A DNA stretch of 64,000 nucleotides from Candidatus Krumholzibacteriota bacterium (GTDB taxonomy: Bacteria; Krumholzibacteriota; Krumholzibacteriia; JAJRXK01): contig JAJDAC010000046.1 of the NCBI GenBank assembly GCA_029262065.1, positions 1 through 64,000 of the forward strand. The letters are read 5' to 3'. The notes under the pieces are model-generated. The model made no database searches, was not told the origin of the DNA, and saw only the letters and a program-made list of their open reading frames with translations. The number at the start of each line of letters is the position of its first letter. Position 1 is the stretch's first letter. This document shows, in pieces, positions 22,426 through 30,712 of the stretch. The position numbers and the translations under genes were made by a program.

Positions 22426-24507
22426 CTACTTCAGTAGGATCGCCTTGCCGGTCCTGGTGTGCACGCCATCGGATAGCCGGTAGAAGTACGTTCCTGAAGA
22501 CATCTCCTTGCCCGCGTCGCTCATTCCGTTCCACGCGGCGGCGTGCGAACCCGCCCCGAGTCGTTTCTGTACCAGGGTTCGGACGAGGCGCCCGGCCAGA
22601 TCATAGACCTTGAGCGACACTGGCCCATTCGAAGCCAGCTCGAAGTGGATTGTCGTGCCGGGGTTGAACGGGTTGGGCCGATTGCCCAGGAGCCGGGTGC
22701 TACGGGCAGGGGAGTCGGCGCTGACCCGCTCGTCGGCAATGGCGAAGCCGCTGGAGTATCCATCGCCGTCGACCGCGCAGACCTTGAAATAGACGTCGGC
22801 GCCGGCCGGTCCCAGGCTTGCCGACGTGGCCGGTGCGGCGACGATTGCTCGTACCAGAGCGGCACTCGGGGCGAATTCGGCATCGGGAGAACCGTACACC
22901 ACGTACTCGGCGATGTCGGGCTCGGGGTTGGCCTGCCAGGTCACAACCACACCTGACCCGAACACACGGTACTCGGCTGCTTGCGGTGTGCTGGGGACAT
23001 CGGTGGAGAAGTCGTGGGAACCCAACCACCCCAGGTCGCCTCGCCCGCCGTCGGGATCGACCAATAGGATCGAGGGATCGCCGGCGTCAATTGCCGGCGA
23101 ATGCACCGCAAGGTGGTAGTCGCCGGCCGCTGGATTCACGAACAACGGGTCGGCCTCGATGGTGCCTACTCCCGGGGGGCCGCAACTGAACAGGTCGGTC
23201 CCGAAGGTCAGGTTGTACGCAAATATGGGTATCGGTGATCCCGAGCAGATGATCCCGATTCCCGTGTTGCTGGCGATGATGTTGTTTGTGACGTCGACGC
23301 CGGTGTTGTTGAAGGAGAACGTCGGACCAAGTCCGGTATTGTCAGCGAAAGTGTTGCCGAAGATGGATCCGCTCGTTACGTCGACCAGGAACATCCCCGG
23401 AATCGAGCTATTGTTTGCATAGAACAAGTTGTGCCGAGCGTTCAGCGTGCCACCCATGGCGGTCACAGTTCCACCGGCGGCGGTAGAGCAGTTACGGAAG
23501 ATACAGTTCGAAACGGATACCGAGCTGGTAGCGCCGAGGATCAGGACAGCCCCTCCGTCCTGCGTTGCGGCACAGTTGTCGACGGTCAGGTTCTCGACGG
23601 TGACTACACCGCCGCCGGTGTACAGGGCTCCGGCGGATCCCACGTTATTGTTGGTAAAACTACCGCCGCGTACCGTGGCCGAAGTGTTGACGATGGAGAG
23701 CGTTCCGGTGCCCGTCGCCGAGTTGCCGACAAACACGTTGTCTTCCAGCAGGATGTTCTCGCTCCGCCATATATGCACGGCGCTCGAGCCTTCGGCCTGG
23801 TTGTTCGTGAACGTAGTGTTCAGGATCTGCCCATAGACAGGATTGAAAGTCGTTCCTGACATCGTGATGGCGCCGCCGGTGGTGGCCTCGTTGTTCTCGA
23901 AGAGACAATCGATAACGTTCAACGTGGCCCATCCCGTCGAGCTACTATCGATGTAGATCGCGCCGCCGCTGCCTCCATCGTCATCGTCCAGCACGCTATT
24001 GTTGCGGAACTCGCAGTTGGTGACCGTGAGATCGGAATTGAACACTCGGATCGCGCCGCCCTGAAAGGGGTCGGAAACGAACCGCTGGTAGCCCGTTCCA
24101 CCTTGGAACACGAACCCGTCGAACTGCACGTGCAGAGCCGTGAAGTTGGCCTGCGGTCCGGGAATCTGGATTGTGGGGCTCACCTGCAGGATTGTCTTGG
24201 CGTCCTCCACATACCGAGCCGTGAAGTCGGCGTTGTAGCCGCCGTAGAAGTTCACGAATCGCTCGATCTGGAGGTCGACGACGTTGAAGATGCCGCTTAC
24301 CACCAGGACCGAGTCGGCACCGGCGGTGGCTGGGATGACCTGAGCCAGCGAATGCGCGGCCGTGGCCGGCGTGGTGAAGGGCCACGTGGCCGAGCCGGTT
24401 GGGTTTACGTAGTGGGCGTCCACGACCGCCCAGCTCAACGACGAAGCCAAGAGAAGGCTGATGGATAGGAGAGTGGACGCGAGGACTTTTCGGGCTTGGA
24501 GTGACAT
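22426..24507 (-). CDS. Secreted parallel beta-helix protein with FlgD-like C-terminal domain
   Basis: A 693-residue protein with a signal peptide (to about Ala27). Residues 60-480 are a right-handed parallel beta-helix with repeated short strands (NCEFRNNSVL, NNQAEGSSAVHIW, GGSFTNNNVGSAGALYTGG), as in polymorphic outer-membrane or pectate-lyase-like proteins. A fibronectin-like piece lies near 520-600. The C-terminus carries RPNPFNPGTTIHFEL, KVYDLAGRLVRTL and SGTYFYRLS, the FlgD-Ig-like tail found on many secreted proteins in FCB-group bacteria, where it can act as a sorting or anchoring module. No secretion genes are in the window. Confidence 0.85.
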   Translation of the reverse strand: MSLQARKVLASTLLSISLLLASSLSWAVVDAHYVNPTGSATWPFTTPATAAHSLAQVIPATAGADSVLVVSGIFNVVDLQIERFVNFYGGYNADFTARYVEDAKTILQVSPTIQIPGPQANFTALHVQFDGFVFQGGTGYQRFVSDPFQGGAIRVFNSDLTVTNCEFRNNSVLDDDDGGSGGAIYIDSSSTGWATLNVIDCLFENNEATTGGAITMSGTTFNPVYGQILNTTFTNNQAEGSSAVHIWRSENILLEDNVFVGNSATGTGTLSIVNTSATVRGGSFTNNNVGSAGALYTGGGVVTVENLTVDNCAATQDGGAVLILGATSSVSVSNCIFRNCSTAAGGTVTAMGGTLNARHNLFYANNSSIPGMFLVDVTSGSIFGNTFADNTGLGPTFSFNNTGVDVTNNIIASNTGIGIICSGSPIPIFAYNLTFGTDLFSCGPPGVGTIEADPLFVNPAAGDYHLAVHSPAIDAGDPSILLVDPDGGRGDLGWLGSHDFSTDVPSTPQAAEYRVFGSGVVVTWQANPEPDIAEYVVYGSPDAEFAPSAALVRAIVAAPATSASLGPAGADVYFKVCAVDGDGYSSGFAIADERVSADSPARSTRLLGNRPNPFNPGTTIHFELASNGPVSLKVYDLAGRLVRTLVQKRLGAGSHAAAWNGMSDAGKEMSSGTYFYRLSDGVHTRTGKAILLK

Positions 24508-24770
24508 CGGGCTATTCCTCCGGTTGGTTCCTCATTGCTGTGCCCAGCAGGGTGGGGACCGTACGCTCTATCTTAACGGTTGGAGCGCCGCGGCGAAACC
24601 GCCTGTCGAAAGGTGCACAAGACATTCGAATCCGGGCACCAGGAGGCAGAAAAATCTCTGTGTATTGCCTCGGCGGCCAGGTCGCTCATCCGCCAATGGA
24701 GCTTCCTGGCCACGGGACGTTCGCCATCTATATCGAGGGCGGAGTGGAACTCGGGCTGTGGCAACGGTAG
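24501..24770 (+). CDS. Possible small protein
   Basis: An 89-codon frame opposite the beta-helix start. The last 50 codons have coding-like composition and a plausible strand pattern (IRIRAPGGRKISVYCLGGQV, MELPGHGTFAIYIEGGVELG). The first part overlaps the 5' end and leader of the minus-strand gene and is unlikely to be real; several GTG codons could start it. No homology known to me. Weak call. Confidence 0.3.
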   Translation: MTSGYSSGWFLIAVPSRVGTVRSILTVGAPRRNRLSKGAQDIRIRAPGGRKISVYCLGGQVAHPPMELPGHGTFAIYIEGGVELGLWQR

Positions 24771-24795
24771 GAGTAGACTCTCTTCGACGCCCTGT

Positions 24796-25461
24796 TCAGC
24801 CTTGCCGGCTTACCATTTCTGCGATCCAGATTGGAGCAAACGGTGAAGTGCAACCCTTGGACACCGGGTAGTCACGATAGACACCCAACTTCTCGCCGGT
24901 GGCCACGGCTTGCTTACGGTGCTTGGGGAAGTGGATTCCAATCTCCGCGAGGCAACAGTTCATTGTCCATTGCACCTGGAGAGGGGCTGTCCCCAGTTCG
25001 GAACCAATGCGATCCAGTAGCGCGGGAAGATCGAGTCCGTCGGGGCTCTTCACGACGCGTTCGGTAGTGAGGTTCCACCCCGCGCGGGCCGCCATGGGGT
25101 CTTTCGCTGTCATCCATCCTTGGCGTAGTACCTCCTTGTCAGGATGTTTTTTCACGACATAGGCGTTTAACCAGTCCGCTACCTGGACGAACGTGGCCGA
25201 ACGCACCATCTGATCCATCTGGGCGGTGGACAATGTCTTTGGCTTGATCACCAAGGTGCTCAGCAGTCGGGCGTCGATGTTTCCCGTCTCCCAGAGCGCC
25301 AAGGCCAACTCGTGGTTGCTTTTGACCCCCTTCGCGACCTTGCGGATTTCACCGAGTGGGACGCCGAACTGATTGTCGTCGGCGCCGTTCTTGGTGTTCT
25401 GCGCGCGCATCTTGTCGGTGCCGAGTGCTTCGAGTTGCTTGAGCGCTTCCTTCAGGGTCAT
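24796..25461 (-). CDS. AlkD-like DNA alkylation repair protein
   Basis: A 221-residue all-helical HEAT-like repeat protein. Its sequence follows the DNA alkylation repair family closely: LGTDKMRAQNTKNGADDNQF, then LALALWETGNIDARLLSTLV and TAKDPMAARAGWNLTTERVV, then GIHFPKHRKQAVATGEKLGV. AlkD-type enzymes bind alkylated bases through HEAT repeats. It is the third gene of a minus-strand operon after ArsR and SRPBCC genes (16-bp gap). The link between the repair protein and the ArsR regulator is by operon position only. Confidence 0.85.
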   Translation of the reverse strand: MTLKEALKQLEALGTDKMRAQNTKNGADDNQFGVPLGEIRKVAKGVKSNHELALALWETGNIDARLLSTLVIKPKTLSTAQMDQMVRSATFVQVADWLNAYVVKKHPDKEVLRQGWMTAKDPMAARAGWNLTTERVVKSPDGLDLPALLDRIGSELGTAPLQVQWTMNCCLAEIGIHFPKHRKQAVATGEKLGVYRDYPVSKGCTSPFAPIWIAEMVSRQG

Positions 25462-25477
25462 GCTCGTGTTCCTTCCG

Positions 25478-25960
25478 TCAGGAGTTTGAGCCGAACTCGA
25501 CCAAGCACCGGTCGAGGGTCTCGTAGGACGCTGCGTAGCCTTCCTCGAATCCGGGCTGCATGGCCGCGTCGCGTGCCTCTTGGTTCAGGTATTGGATGTC
25601 GACGGTGATCGTTGTCTGGCCCTTCGCCTCCACGAAGTTGGCCGTCACCGTGCTTGCACCCTCTGGCCAGCCGTCGTAGATCTCGGTGTACACGATGCGC
25701 ATGTGCTCGACCACTTCCTTGAACTCGGCCGTCATTCCCATCTCGAACTCCGGATTCTTCCAGACATATCTCGCCTTGCCGCCGACCCGCAGGTCGATTT
25801 CGCAGACGGGAAGCGAGTGATCGGGAGGACCCGTCATCCATTGTTTCAGGAGCTCTGGTTCGGTGTGGGCGCGCCAGACGAGATCTACGGGCGCATCGAA
25901 AGTTCGCACGACCCGTATCGAGGTCGCGGTGGGCGTAGTGAACTCAAAGGTCTGCTTCAT
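25478..25960 (-). CDS. SRPBCC (AHSA1-like) protein
   Basis: A 160-residue protein with the AHSA1/SRPBCC layout: IRVVRTFDAPVDLVWRAHTE, PELLKQWMTGPPDHSLPVCE, DLRVGGKARYVWKNPE and a final helix GYAASYETLDRCLVEFG. It is the second gene of the operon; its ATG overlaps the ArsR stop by 4 nt (ATGA). ArsR plus AHSA1 pairs are frequent in bacteria. The ligand is unknown. Confidence 0.88.
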   Translation of the reverse strand: MKQTFEFTTPTATSIRVVRTFDAPVDLVWRAHTEPELLKQWMTGPPDHSLPVCEIDLRVGGKARYVWKNPEFEMGMTAEFKEVVEHMRIVYTEIYDGWPEGASTVTANFVEAKGQTTITVDIQYLNQEARDAAMQPGFEEGYAASYETLDRCLVEFGSNS

Positions 25961-26295
25961 GGCTTTCTTCGCTTTGCCTGGGGCTTGAGTTGATCGAGCA
26001 GGCCGTCGAGCCTCTCGTAGTTGTCTTGATAGATCGACTTCAGTTCACCCAGCCATGAGCCCAGCGCCTCGAGCGCTTTGGGTTCGAGTTTGCATGGGCG
26101 GGTTTGGGCGACGCGCGAACGCGAGATCAAGCCCGCCTGCTCAAGCAACTTGAGATGCGAGGAGATCGTGGGCTGGGTGAGCTCGAAACACTGCACGAGT
26201 TCGTTGACCGTGGCCGTCCCCTGGGCAAGGCGGCCGACGATGCGGCGCCTCGTGGGGTCCGCCAGCGCGGTCAGTGTTTGGTCGAGTAGTTCCAT
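25957..26295 (-). CDS. ArsR family winged-helix repressor
   Basis: A 112-residue regulator starting at ATG 26295 (MELLDQTLTALADPTRRRIV). The winged helix is clear: ALADPTRRRIVGRLAQGTAT, then VNELVQCFELTQPTISSHLK and LLEQAGLISRSR. No metal-binding CVC motif of the arsenic type is seen, so this belongs to the non-metal group that often regulates AHSA1 genes. Its target is probably the palindrome at 26311-26322 just upstream, giving autorepression of the three-gene operon. Confidence 0.9.
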   Translation of the reverse strand: MELLDQTLTALADPTRRRIVGRLAQGTATVNELVQCFELTQPTISSHLKLLEQAGLISRSRVAQTRPCKLEPKALEALGSWLGELKSIYQDNYERLDGLLDQLKPQAKRRKP

Positions 26296-26310
26296 AGAGC
26301 ATAGATTAAG

Positions 26311-26322
26311 GTCTATATAGAC
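26311..26322. promoter_or_regulatory. Palindromic operator candidate upstream of the ArsR operon
   Basis: GTCTATATAGAC is a perfect 12-bp palindrome 15 bp upstream of the ArsR start codon. Its AT-rich centre lies where the operon promoter should be. Dimeric ArsR proteins bind such sites. Confidence 0.6.
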
Positions 26323-26443
26323 TGGGGTCAATATAAATATGATGACAAACCTGACCTATCTGGTTGCGAGGCGGCGACCGTTGGTGGCACGGTGGGCCGT
26401 CGCTGGATTCACACTGTGCCCAATAGGAAAGAGGAAGACACGC

Positions 26444-26734
26444 ATGCCCAAGCTGACCATCGTCGCGAACATCACAGCCAAGGCGGACCAGATCGCGTTG
26501 GTGAAGGCCGAGCTCGAAAAGCTGATTGCGCCCACGCTCCCCGAAGAGGGTTGCCTGCAGTACGATTTGCATCAAGACAACGACAATCCCTGTCACTTCA
26601 TGTTCTACGAAAACTGGGAGTCTCGTGAGCTCTGGCAGGCGCACATGAACAGCCAGCACCTGAAGGACTACCTGGCCGCGACCGATGGAGCGATCGAAGT
26701 CTTCACGCTCCATGAGATGACGCACCTGGACTAG
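26444..26734 (+). CDS. ABM-type (antibiotic biosynthesis monooxygenase) dimeric alpha/beta-barrel protein
   Basis: A 96-residue protein: TIVANITAKADQIALVKAEL, IAPTLPEEGCLQYDLHQDN, FMFYENWESRELWQAHMNSQ, as in ABM/YgiN-type quinol monooxygenases. ATG 26444 is chosen; a longer frame from 26339 crosses the divergent promoter area. It is divergent from the ArsR operon, with the operator in between, so it could be co-regulated by ArsR. Cofactor-free oxidation of quinols is the known family activity; the substrate here is unknown. Confidence 0.85.
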   Translation: MPKLTIVANITAKADQIALVKAELEKLIAPTLPEEGCLQYDLHQDNDNPCHFMFYENWESRELWQAHMNSQHLKDYLAATDGAIEVFTLHEMTHLD

Positions 26735-26847
26735 CCAACCCCATCGGAGATTCTGATGTTCCTGATACGCCGCGGACGGAAGAATCAGAACGGTGATCCG
26801 ATGTATTGAATTCGCACTCGTGGCTACTCCGCTAGATTGGACTTCAG

Positions 26848-27342
26848 GTGTCGTTACCCGTATCCCGCCAAGTCCTGGGCCTTGTTGGATGGCTGTTGTT
26901 GGCGTTTTCCACCGCCGCCGTCGGCGGCTTCGCGTCTGCCAGCGCCGGTACGTTCTACGCCGAGTTGGTCCGCCCTGCTTGGGCGCCGCCTGGTTGGTTG
27001 TTTGGGCCGGTCTGGTCGCTTCTTTATGCGCTGATGGGTGTTTCCGCCTGGCTGGTCTGGAAAAGGCATGGCTTCTCTGCTGCTCGAAGCGCTCTGATGC
27101 TGTTCGTCGTGCAACTGATCGTCAATGCTCTGTGGAGTTGGATCTTTTTCGTTTGGCACCGGGGTGGGTTCGCATTCGCTGAAATCCTTTTGCTGTGGGT
27201 GCTGATTTTCGCGACGGTTCGAGCATTCTGGCCGCACAGTCGAACCGCGGCAGCGCTGCTATTGCCCTACCTGGTTTGGGTGACGTTTGCGGCGGCACTC
27301 AACATTGCGGTCTGGCGCCTGAACCCAGTGCTCTTGGGGTGA
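26848..27342 (+). CDS. TspO/MBR family protein
   Basis: A 164-residue protein with five membrane helices and the TspO pattern: PAWAPPGWLFGPVWSLLYAL near residues 43-62, NALWSWIFFVWHRGGFAFAE near 92, and a final LNIAVWRLNP. The start is GTG 26848. TspO proteins bind porphyrins and tryptophan-rich ligands and respond to oxygen and stress. No haem or carotenoid genes are adjacent. Confidence 0.9.
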   Translation: MSLPVSRQVLGLVGWLLLAFSTAAVGGFASASAGTFYAELVRPAWAPPGWLFGPVWSLLYALMGVSAWLVWKRHGFSAARSALMLFVVQLIVNALWSWIFFVWHRGGFAFAEILLLWVLIFATVRAFWPHSRTAAALLLPYLVWVTFAAALNIAVWRLNPVLLG

Positions 27343-27411
27343 ACACAACAATCGAGTGCATCCGCGCCAAGGAAGCGATCAACAAGAAACGAACTTGGAG
27401 CTGAGGTTGGG

Positions 27412-27633
27412 ATGAGGGTTCGCATTTTCGATCGCGTCTCTTGGCTTGTTCTCGGAGCTGCGTTCGTGAATGTGGCACGATTGGTGGTGGATCTCGATTG
27501 GGTCCGCGGCCCCCGATTTTCTTGGATAGCTACGGTGCCGCCCAGCCCATCGAGCTACGTGGCGCTTCTTGCCCCGCCGGTACTGCTGCTCCTGTACGTT
27601 GTGGCTCGTCGGCGACTTATCGCAAGCAAGTAG
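27412..27633 (+). CDS. Small two-helix membrane protein
   Basis: A 73-residue protein with two hydrophobic segments (residues 8-27 and 47-66) and a basic tail (ARRRLIASK). The start is ATG 27412, with GAGGTTGGG as a weak binding site. It may be co-transcribed with the VOC gene. Family unknown. Confidence 0.55.
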   Translation: MRVRIFDRVSWLVLGAAFVNVARLVVDLDWVRGPRFSWIATVPPSPSSYVALLAPPVLLLLYVVARRRLIASK

Positions 27634-27707
27634 AAACCGGGAGGGCCTTGTGTCAGTCTTGTCCCAAGACGCACGAGGTGACACCCATTGGAGGAGGGCG
27701 ACCTATC

Positions 27708-28061
27708 ATGATCAGCGGTGCGCATACGATCATCTACAGTACGAACCCTGATGCCGACCGAGCTTTCCTGCGCGATGTTCTGAAGTTGACCAACGTCGAT
27801 GCTGGAGACGGTTGGTTGATCTTTGGATTGCCGCCGGCGGAGGTAGCGGTGCATCCGTCCAACAAGAACGATCTCCACGAGTTCTACTTGATTTGCGACG
27901 ACGTCGAGGCGCTGATCGCGGAGATGGAAACGCAAAGCATCGCTTGTGGGCCCGTGCAGGACGAAGGGTGGGGTCTGCTTACCCAGATCACATTACCCGG
28001 TGGCGGGCATCTGGGTGTCTATCAGCCGCGCCATGCGCGACCAGAACCGATGGGCGGTTGA
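27708..28061 (+). CDS. VOC family (glyoxalase/bleomycin-resistance-like) protein
   Basis: A 117-residue protein: MISGAHTIIYSTNPDADRAF, then WLIFGLPPAEVAVHP and a second half LHEFYLICDDVEALIAEMET, ending GGGHLGVYQPRH. It has the paired beta-alpha-beta-beta-beta modules of vicinal oxygen chelate proteins. His6 and the later Glu/His could bind metal. ATG 27708 begins the conserved fold; the longer frame upstream is not VOC-like. Ligand unknown. Confidence 0.88.
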   Translation: MISGAHTIIYSTNPDADRAFLRDVLKLTNVDAGDGWLIFGLPPAEVAVHPSNKNDLHEFYLICDDVEALIAEMETQSIACGPVQDEGWGLLTQITLPGGGHLGVYQPRHARPEPMGG

Positions 28062-28104
28062 GATGACCGAGCCCGCGTGGATCACAAATGGCGATTTTGC
28101 ATAT

Positions 28105-28125
28105 GGTTACCCGGGTGAAGTTTCG
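28105..28125 (+). repeat. Dispersed repeat, copy 1
   Basis: GGTTACCCGGGTGAA followed by GTTTCG; all 21 bases are identical to copy 2 at 34544. A weaker inverted partner, TTCACCTGGT, lies 14 bp downstream. Intergenic between VOC and the next small gene. Confidence 0.75.
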
Positions 28126-28175
28126 CTACGTCGAATGTTCACCTGGTGTTGAATTCACTTAACTAGGAGCCCGGC

Positions 28176-28421
28176 GTGCCCACCGAAACTCAATTGAAGG
28201 ATGCCCTGGCGGCGGCCGGCAGCGCCCACCACGACTACGAATCCAGGTTTCTGGATGGGAGTCCGGACGAGCAGTGGGCTGGCTGGTATTCAGCGTATGC
28301 GCTGGGCCGGCTGGGAGACTTCACGACCCCGACGGTGCTCACCGAGTTGCTCCAACAGGCGTCGGGGGAGGGTGATTGGGCCGAATATGCCGCCGAGCAT
28401 GTCGTTTCGAAGTTGGGCTAG
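28176..28421 (+). CDS. Small HEAT-like hypothetical protein
   Basis: An 81-residue acidic helical protein (MPTETQLKDALAAAGSAHHD, QWAGWYSAYALGRLGDFTTP) starting at GTG 28176. The repeat-like QWAGWYSAYALGRLGDF pattern is seen in many small proteins of unknown function. AGGAG lies nearby (28165-28170). Confidence 0.6.
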   Translation: MPTETQLKDALAAAGSAHHDYESRFLDGSPDEQWAGWYSAYALGRLGDFTTPTVLTELLQQASGEGDWAEYAAEHVVSKLG

Positions 28422-28470
28422 ATTCCGAACTTGGGGGCGGCAATGTATTGAGTCTCACGGATCTGGATCG

Positions 28471-28887
28471 TCATTTGAGATTCCTGAAGCTCACCACCAG
28501 GTATACGAATGCGGCACTGGCCACCAGTACCACCCCGGTCGCTATCTTCCCCAGCGTGGACACCTCCCGCCCGGCCTTCATTCGGATTTCTCGCAGATCA
28601 GATCTTGTGTACTCGGTTTTCCGGGCGGTGCTTTGCGATACTTCCCTGCTCCCTTTTCGGTACCATTTGTCCCGAAACGTGACGGAAGATTTCGTGCGGG
28701 ACTGGACCACCGCCTCGAACTCCTCACCATCTTCCGTTAATACAATCACAGCGTGACCGTTGGGTACTCTCTCCAACGAGTCACCCATGTCGACGCCCGC
28801 GCTGTATTGAGGGCTGCATCCTACCGCGCTGTGTAACAGCGACGCGATCAGCAGCACGACACAAGCGCGATGGGAGTGTGTATTCAA
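28471..28887 (-). CDS. Lipoprotein with C-terminal membrane helix
   Basis: A 138-residue protein with a lipoprotein signal (VLLIASLLHSAVGC; Cys24). The middle is a small strand-rich domain (HAVIVLTEDGEEFEAVVQSR, SSVTFRDKWYRKG), possibly an SH3-like fold. A hydrophobic segment near residues 114-133 (IATGVVLVASAAFVYLVVSF) precedes the end. The two membrane anchors are an unusual layout. Role unknown. Confidence 0.65.
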   Translation of the reverse strand: MNTHSHRACVVLLIASLLHSAVGCSPQYSAGVDMGDSLERVPNGHAVIVLTEDGEEFEAVVQSRTKSSVTFRDKWYRKGSREVSQSTARKTEYTRSDLREIRMKAGREVSTLGKIATGVVLVASAAFVYLVVSFRNLK

Positions 28888-29035
28888 GCGCAGAATTCGA
28901 GTCTCCTTCGTCGGGGCTACTTGGGTGTTACAATCCGGTAGCTTGCGAGACCCGCGCCAAAACGGGGAGGCAAGGATTACCTGCTGTAGGATTTGACGTT
29001 ACGATTCCGTACGACGCCGGGGCAGGGGGATAGGT

Positions 29036-29515
29036 GTGTCCTTGAGTAGACTAACTGTTCGTGGGATCAGACACGGGTTTTTGTTGGTTCGCACCCGAAT
29101 CGGTTCTACTTCAACAAGACCACTATCCCTGGCGTCGCTGGCGCTAGCGCTAGCGCTTCTCTCTGGCTGCGGGTCGTCCCCTTCACCGGTTGCGCCAGAT
29201 CCACTTGCTGACTTCGTTGGTGAGTGGGAGCTTACCGGGGCCAACATCTACGGAATCTCCCAGATTCGCGTCGCCCGGGAAGGCGGTGCTACCGTCACGT
29301 TCACGTGGCAGAGACTGGGGGGATGCGGCGGGAGCCACGCGCCTCGCTCCACCGCGGTTCCCGCGCGCTTTGACGGTTCGGGGATCGTCGGTGACTATCC
29401 GAGCGGTCCTCCCGGTGGCAGGTTCGTACTCGAAACCACGTCATCAGAATTGGGTGAATTTGTCATTACTTGGCCCGATGACATCGAGGTTTTGGCTGAG
29501 GTTCGTAGGCGCTGA
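29036..29515 (+). CDS. Lipoprotein of unknown function
   Basis: A 159-residue protein from GTG 29036 with a long positively charged start and a lipoprotein signal (ASLALALALLSGC; Cys45). The mature part opens FVGEWELTGANIYGISQIRV, a short beta-barrel-like pattern. The DNA for the signal contains the palindromic run GGCGCTAGCGCTAGCGC. Function unknown. Confidence 0.65.
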   Translation: MSLSRLTVRGIRHGFLLVRTRIGSTSTRPLSLASLALALALLSGCGSSPSPVAPDPLADFVGEWELTGANIYGISQIRVAREGGATVTFTWQRLGGCGGSHAPRSTAVPARFDGSGIVGDYPSGPPGGRFVLETTSSELGEFVITWPDDIEVLAEVRRR

Positions 29516-29556
29516 TCGCGCAGACCCGGAGACGCGGAAAGTTGAGAGGTTGACCG

Positions 29557-29800
29557 ATGCCTGACCACCGAGTCGGCCCCCAGACGAAACGCCTGATCCA
29601 CCGGGAACTCACCGTCGATGACGCCGAAGCGTTCTACGCACTGAATTCCAACCCACAGGTCATGCGACTCACGGGTGAGGATCCGGTTGCGTCGGTAGAA
29701 AGAAAGTGGGCATGCATCGGGAGGGAGAATTGCAGTTCAATGGTCTGTCTGCGTTGCGGTACTCGATTGAGAAAACCGCCGGCGGGCTGCAGCGAAATCG
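29557..29800 (+). pseudogene. Frameshifted GNAT acetyltransferase remnant
   Basis: The first frame reads a GNAT N-terminus (TKRLIHRELTVDDAEAFYAL, NSNPQVMRLTGEDP). After residue 47 the similarity moves to another frame, which reads HREGELQFNGLSALRY, as expected for the middle of the same family. The acetyl-CoA loop and C-terminus are missing. The remnant frame runs into the next gene and creates a false 348-residue fusion. Confidence 0.65.
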
Positions 29801-29871
29801 GCCTCGGTGACATCTTCAGGGTGAACGCGAAGTGCGCGAACCAAGTCACCTCACAGAAAGCCGGTTTCACC

Positions 29872-30603
29872 ATGACCATCCGCTCCGTGCGCCATTTTCC
29901 TGGTCGCATTTCCCACCACGGCAAGTTCCTGGCGGTTCTGGTTACCCTGATCGCTTGGCCGCTGGCCGCAACGGCGGCACTGCACACCGTTACCTATTCC
30001 AACACCATCGATCCGCCCACGGTGGTATGCGACGGGGATGCAGCCGACCTGGACCCCGACGTGGGCGAAATCGAGGTGCACTACAGTCTGGCCGATCCGA
30101 TCGCCGACGATTGGGTGGCCACCGGCACCATTCTGGCCACGACCACCAACCCGGCCGGCGCCACCCTGGTGGTCACCGACACCACCATCCGCAACGTGAC
30201 CGGCAATCAGGTGCTGGCGGCGCAGATTCTGGTCGAGCATGACTTCCTGCCGCTCGTGTCGTTCACCCAGCAGTATGTCGGGCATATCGACGGCTCGTTC
30301 GACAAGGTTGGTGGCGGTATCCTGGGCAATCTCATCCTGAATTGGACGGCCACGATCACTGGGAACACCATTGCGAATCAAGGGTTTCCCGGGGGGTTGG
30401 TACCGGCCCCGGTGTTCTTCGATTGGACCGGGGGACCCTTTCACGAGGACACCGTGACCAGGCAGACCCAGGAATTCATCTTCTATATCGACGAGCTGGA
30501 CAACACGATCAACTTCTACGACAGCGCGACGATTCTGCCCACGGAGGCGCCCGTTCTGGCCGAAGACGCCTCCTGGGGGGCAATAAAGGGACTTTTCCGG
30601 TAG
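29872..30603 (+). CDS. Exported beta-rich protein of unknown function
   Basis: A 243-residue protein starting at ATG 29872 with a signal peptide (to about Ala34). The mature part is Thr/Val-rich (VATGTILATTTNPAGATLVV, FPGGLVPAPVFFDWTGGPF) and predicted all-beta. The longer frame upstream includes a GNAT pseudogene and is not native. Family not recognised; probably secreted. Confidence 0.65.
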   Translation: MTIRSVRHFPGRISHHGKFLAVLVTLIAWPLAATAALHTVTYSNTIDPPTVVCDGDAADLDPDVGEIEVHYSLADPIADDWVATGTILATTTNPAGATLVVTDTTIRNVTGNQVLAAQILVEHDFLPLVSFTQQYVGHIDGSFDKVGGGILGNLILNWTATITGNTIANQGFPGGLVPAPVFFDWTGGPFHEDTVTRQTQEFIFYIDELDNTINFYDSATILPTEAPVLAEDASWGAIKGLFR

Positions 30604-30712
30604 CCGTGGAGCCGGGACTTGGCAGGCAGGTGACTGGGCGCTACTATATGAGGTCGCCCAGTCAATCTCTCTACTTTCCCGGTCAACGATCCGTTGGACC
30701 TATTGGAACACA

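Noticed and set aside
29557-30603. A 348-residue fusion of a GNAT start with a secreted protein
   Set aside because: The GNAT part is frameshifted and incomplete, and a signal peptide begins at 29872, so these are a pseudogene and a separate gene.
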